From Rostrohypoxylon terebratum (Eukaryota > Ascomycota > Sordariomycetes > Xylariales > Hypoxylaceae), in NCBI GenBank assembly GCA_022497145.1, contig MU385858.1:496001-560000 (forward strand): a DNA stretch of 64,000 bases, read 5' to 3'. The notes under the pieces are model-generated. The model did no database searches. It was not told where the DNA came from and was given only the letters and a program-made list of their open reading frames with translations. Below, piece by piece: positions 60,291 to 64,000 of the stretch. The stretch's first letter is position 1. Each line of letters opens with the position of its first letter. A program made the translations under genes and the position numbers.

Positions 60291-60852
60291 AGATGTGTAA
60301 TTGTCTCTTTGACATTGAGCGGTACGCAGGACTCGGCGAGCTTGCGTGCTAGCTGGCGTTGGGTTTACGGGTTGCACAACCTAGGGGAACAAGGCTAATT
60401 GCGGCAACTCGACGGCTTCCGAGCTCGGTATTGCTTAGGGGCGTTGCAAATGTCCAACCTGGCAATCAGGTCTTTGCTCGAGGGATTCAATCCCCTCGGT
60501 TGATCAATATAGGATTTCTAAATCCCACACGCTTCGATCTCTCACTCCGCAGGGCTTCACCGATTTTGGTGGTCTCCATGCTAATCAACGATGAGTGCAT
60601 TTGTGATACTTCATTAGACTCGACCGGTGTGATCTGAGGGGCGTCTAGGTACTTTCGTTTCTCTAAAGCGAGCCACTTCCAAGTAAATGCTCTTAATTTG
60701 CGATGTAACAAGAGCTTAAATACGGATTTAAACAGAAAACGGTAGATACCCGCTCGTCTCTTTCTGAAACCCTTTTAAATACAAAATTAATCCAAATGCG
60801 ATAGTGTACTAAGTTGCTAGATTTAAGTAAGGGCTTTAAATTAACATGGCGA
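60291..60852. other. Convergent 3' spacer
   Basis: About 560 bases between NOT2 and the secreted protein gene. No gene supported; the plus-strand ORF at 60359..60637 has no features. Confidence 0.5.
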
Positions 60853-61476
60853 CTATATGATTTCTACATGAGCTTTTAGACCTCGGCCCTGGATTTCAAA
60901 TTGATTCTTTAGCTGCTCCTTCAAGAGCGCTATGATGCCCGTAGACAGACCTGCGTAATACGTCTCGTAGGACAGGTACCGTGTTGAACCGTTTTTCAGG
61001 TCGACTAGAACGTTTGGGTGCTCCGCCCTAGCGCTGATGCCGCCTACTCCGTCATCGTAACGCCACGCATTTATCAGATAGTCCGAAGAACCGGTGGCGT
61101 CGAGTAGCGTGAGGATCTCTCCGCTCGTGGTGTTCAGACCTCCGATCAGTCCGTTGGAAGTGAAGGTCATGGGCATGCCCACGTATAGGTCCCAGGGCGT
61201 GAAGGTTACGTTGGATGGGAGCGTGATGTTGGTTATGAAGGTGTTCCATTTGGGATAAGACTTGAAGTCGAGAATTGCGTGGTGTATGGCGAGCGGCGGG
61301 GCGTGGATGAGGAGTTCGCAGCAGACGGTGAATATGGCGCCATCCGTGCCGTATGTGGGCGTGGTTAACGTGCCCAGAGGGTCCGAGGGACAGTGGAGGG
61401 AGCCGTAGTCCACCTGGCGGGTAGTGAGCGTTGCCGATGCGGTGGCGGCGAGGAGGGTGGTAAGAAAGGGGAACAT
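60853..61476 (-). CDS. Secreted SRPBCC/START-like protein
   Basis: 207 residues, single exon from the ATG at 61476 (the frame upstream has only a GTG). The first 17-18 residues form a signal peptide (MFPFLTTLLAATASA) with likely cleavage near ASA-TL. The mature part resembles polyketide-cyclase/SRPBCC-fold proteins: an early helix and strand (IHHAILDFKSYPKWNTFI, typical of a family in which a WxxW/YPxW turn precedes a ligand cavity) and beta strands such as VGMPMTFTSNG. Four Asn-x-Ser/Thr sites occur in the middle (NITL, NVTF, NTTS, NGST), consistent with secretion. Two cysteines sit near the mature N-terminus. The ligand is unknown. Secretion is inferred from sequence only. Confidence 0.78.
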   Translation of the reverse strand: MFPFLTTLLAATASATLTTRQVDYGSLHCPSDPLGTLTTPTYGTDGAIFTVCCELLIHAPPLAIHHAILDFKSYPKWNTFITNITLPSNVTFTPWDLYVGMPMTFTSNGLIGGLNTTSGEILTLLDATGSSDYLINAWRYDDGVGGISARAEHPNVLVDLKNGSTRYLSYETYYAGLSTGIIALLKEQLKNQFEIQGRGLKAHVEII

Positions 61477-62326
61477 CGTTTTCACTCTTATTTTTTATAT
61501 TAATTATATCAATTAGATCTATGGATTTACACGTAGCAAATGAAGCAGACGCAAAGAATGGCGATGGTTTTCAAATTATAGTGCCTCGGCACGCTGTTTA
61601 CATTCATCGTGTGATCATGCGCTTCTGTCTGCATCACAAGACAGCAACGTCCCCTGCTATAAGACATTTACGCAGTAAATATGATGATCGCCCTATAGAA
61701 TGTGCAAGCGACCTACCTAGCTAGGTAGCTATAGGTAGGTACCTAACCATATTGATGTTATTAAGTACAAACTTCGTGTTTCAGAGACATGCAGCATATC
61801 TCTGCTTAGAATTACACTAGGTATGTAGTTTCCCACTCCTTCATAAATGAGGTTAATTAGATGCTCAAGTGATGGTATTAAGTTGAAGTCCTAGCTTTCA
61901 GGCTCAGCCCCAATCCGAACCCATTCTAGCTTGAAGATGGGTTTTCGAAATAGGCAAAGGAGGATCTTGGTTGTGGAGTCCAGTCTGCCTTATTTGGTAA
62001 TCGTTCGTTGGCTGTGCCAGCAGCACTGAACTCGCCAAAATGAATCAAAATGAATCAAAATGAGTCAAAATGAGTCAGAATGATGGAATATATGACAGCG
62101 TTGTCCTAATCTTCGCAAAGTATGGGTTTGCTTATAATCCATTTGAGTCAAAAGTAGGATTGTTATGAAATTTATATAATGTCTTCTAATGTATTTTGGG
62201 AATCTCACCTATATGGTATCGATTATAGACTGGATTCGAGTACCCCTAATTTAAAGGCAACGGGTATAGGAAAGAGCATAACTTCATTCAGTTGGAAAAA
62301 GAACACGTATCGTACTCGAAGCTAGA
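61477..62326. other. Divergent promoter spacer
   Basis: 850 bases between the secreted protein gene and the ART-like gene. Contains TAGGTA words at 61710-61745 and a 10-bp tandem repeat at 62041..62080. No gene seen. Confidence 0.5.
62041..62080. repeat. 10-bp tandem repeat TGAATCAAAA, four copies
   Basis: Two exact and two one- or two-base variant units (TGAGTCAAAA, TGAGTCAGAA). The variant units contain TGAGTCA, the AP-1/Gcn4-type binding word, about 250 bp upstream of the ART-like start codon. Confidence 0.9.
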
Positions 62327-64000
62327 ATGGCAGATGATTTCGGATTAAGCGAAGACGAGCTGGTTGAATTATCACTCTTACGCGACTTCGAGATCGACGA
62401 ACTTGTTAACGCTGAACTGCTAAGTCGAGCGAAGCAACTGAAGACGCCCCTGGACCAGGAGATTATTTTTGAGCATAAAGAGTTGAACCTTCATGTCACC
62501 GCTGGACCTATCTATCCTGCTGTTTCAATTGCCTGGAAAATCGAGAATATTACATTGCCGAGGGAAGTTGTGGATGATCTTCGCGCGCAGCTAAGGCAGA
62601 TTGTATGTGCTGCTGCAGTTACCAATAATATCTCGAAATGGAGAGCAAGGGAAGAAAGTGCATTTGGGATCTTCGAGCCGACAATGGCGGTTTTGCAACT
62701 TGCAGAAAAGACGAAAACTTGTTTAGAATCATGGCGACAGAAAATGGCGGACGCTCAACGCGAGAGTCTACACGAAAAATCATACCTCCCTTTCGAGACG
62801 AAGCTTGAGAAGCTTGAGAAACCAGAAATGGCAATTGGCGACATAGGCTACCATTACTTACAGAAAACGCCACAGGAAATCTGTTCTGAGATCCCATCTA
62901 ATTACCGGATTCTTCATGTGGAGGAGGTTCTAAGGGCTGATCTGGTCCACAGATTCCACAAAAAGCAGGAGAAAATGAGAAATGAGCTTTCGAAAATCTC
63001 ATATAAGGAACTCCGCAAGCACGTACCGCCTAATCTGCAGAACATAGGGCGGAAGGATGTGTGGGTGGACCATCTCGTGAAACCGCATTTGACGTTCCAC
63101 GGAACCGCGAGACAGCATGTGCCGTCTATTGTGCGATATGGATTTCTCCAGCCTGGCAAGAAGAAGCCGGGCACGGACGAGCTACACGAAATCCGCTGCG
63201 GCTCGACGTACGGTAGGGGTATATACAGCTCCCCAAATCCGGACTTCTCGCTCAGCTACACAGACACTACGTGCCACGCCACCAAGCCGAGCGAGTTTTT
63301 CGGCATCAAGCTGATTGTCTGCGCCACATTGATGGGTCGAGCGGCCTATGTGACTCGGGAGGACAATTGGCGTAACCAGACCGAGCCATACCCCGGATCA
63401 GACTCTCACGTAGCAAATCGTGATCTCGAATACATTGTTTTTGATACCGCGCAGATCCTCCCGGTGTATGTTATTCACATAGATTGGGGTCATGATAACG
63501 CCGAGCACTTCGAAGATTTACCTGACGACCCGACCGATTTCATCCCAACACAGAAGAGGAGACACGCGAGGCTGTCAGAAGACATCCGTTGGCCCGGAGA
63601 TGTGAAACGCGAGAGGGCGGCTGCCTTTGCTAGAGCGACCAAGTGGTTCCCGTATGGCTACGGACCCTCAACCGGGGCAAAGTTCGTCGTGGAGGAGATC
63701 GGGGAAGTGGATGAGGATGAAGAGGACTACGGAGATTACCAGGGCTTAAGAACGGAGGGCCTCAAGGAAAAATCTAACTTGGACTTCTGGAGCTGGGTTA
63801 AAGTCGGCGTGGACATAGACGCCGCCGAACGAGGTGACGATCCGGCGAGCGAATATACCAGGCAACGTTACTGGCATGGCCCCGAGACATTGAGACTCGG
63901 GGATATGTGGGATGAGCTTCCCGATCCCAGAGAGAGGAATGATGAAAGGCAACAGACTTGGGACGAAGATGGTGGTAATTTAGGTCTGGATCTTATGATG
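62327..64000 (+). CDS. PARP-like ADP-ribosyltransferase domain protein, partial (3' end beyond window)
   Basis: Open frame of 558 codons from the ATG at 62327 to the window edge, no stop and no obvious intron. Residues 1-250 are helical and charged with no domain I can name. Residues about 250-385 look like a PARP-family catalytic fold: LTFHGTARQHVPSIVRYGF, YGRGIYSSPNPDFSLSY and DLEYIVFDTAQILPVYVIHI. The H-Y-E triad appears intact as H258 (FHGT), Y300 (GIY) and E368 (LEYIVF), so an active NAD-using transferase is plausible. An acidic stretch follows (EVDEDEEDYGDYQ), then a Trp-rich segment. Substrate, and whether it adds single units or chains, are unknown. Not a secreted toxin type: there is no signal peptide. 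Confidence 0.8.
   Translation, partial: MADDFGLSEDELVELSLLRDFEIDELVNAELLSRAKQLKTPLDQEIIFEHKELNLHVTAGPIYPAVSIAWKIENITLPREVVDDLRAQLRQIVCAAAVTNNISKWRAREESAFGIFEPTMAVLQLAEKTKTCLESWRQKMADAQRESLHEKSYLPFETKLEKLEKPEMAIGDIGYHYLQKTPQEICSEIPSNYRILHVEEVLRADLVHRFHKKQEKMRNELSKISYKELRKHVPPNLQNIGRKDVWVDHLVKPHLTFHGTARQHVPSIVRYGFLQPGKKKPGTDELHEIRCGSTYGRGIYSSPNPDFSLSYTDTTCHATKPSEFFGIKLIVCATLMGRAAYVTREDNWRNQTEPYPGSDSHVANRDLEYIVFDTAQILPVYVIHIDWGHDNAEHFEDLPDDPTDFIPTQKRRHARLSEDIRWPGDVKRERAAAFARATKWFPYGYGPSTGAKFVVEEIGEVDEDEEDYGDYQGLRTEGLKEKSNLDFWSWVKVGVDIDAAERGDDPASEYTRQRYWHGPETLRLGDMWDELPDPRERNDERQQTWDEDGGNLGLDLMM

Overview
The window is nuclear DNA of a filamentous ascomycete (Pezizomycotina, most likely a Sordariomycete). 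The evidence is short 50-100 bp GT-AG introns with CTAAC-like branch sites, two Zn2Cys6 regulators, fungal-type PEX7, RIB7, MOB3 and NOT2 genes, and monocistronic genes separated by long intergenic spacers. Those spacers are peppered with TAGGTA/TACCTA words, which I associate loosely with Xylariales (an inference, not a test). I see no prokaryotic, phage or organellar sequence and no intact transposon.

Layout. 1-3.9 kb (minus): a Zn2Cys6 regulator cut by the left edge and a DapA/NAL-type aldolase. 3.9-9.75 kb: gene-empty. 9.75-14.4 kb: RIB7, a CYSTM-like tail protein and a salicylate-hydroxylase-like FAD monooxygenase. 15.6-18.7 kb (minus): a SigF-like NTF2/membrane protein and a single-pass RS-rich membrane protein. 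20.6-28.1 kb: a double GFA/CENP-V zinc protein, a CUE-AlkB-GRF repair dioxygenase head to head with PEX7, and a mitochondrial DEAD-box helicase. 29.7-31.9 kb: an unnamed membrane protein and a Cue1-like ER protein. 32.7-37.3 kb: a U2 snRNA gene (minus) head to head with condensin SMC2. 38.1-39.8 kb: a membrane-anchored MOSC protein. 39.8-48.4 kb: the largest gene-empty stretch. 48.4-50.9 kb: a second Zn2Cys6 regulator. 53.1-60.3 kb: MOB3 (STRIPAK) head to head with a CobW/ZNG1-type GTPase, then NOT2 of CCR4-NOT. 60.9-64 kb: a secreted SRPBCC-like protein and a PARP-like ADP-ribosyltransferase open at the right edge.

The genes are mostly core housekeeping functions (splicing, chromosome condensation, deadenylation, peroxisome import, riboflavin synthesis, mitochondrial RNA, ERAD) and do not form an obvious pathway cluster. 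Exon structures were worked out by hand from splice motifs and protein continuity.

The points most worth a second look are: the U2 gene sharing a promoter region with SMC2; an ORF inside a NOT2 intron whose splice phase fits the next exon; in-frame GAG-TAG-G stops followed by long coding-like extensions in two genes; two GC-AG introns; and the PARP-like transferase.
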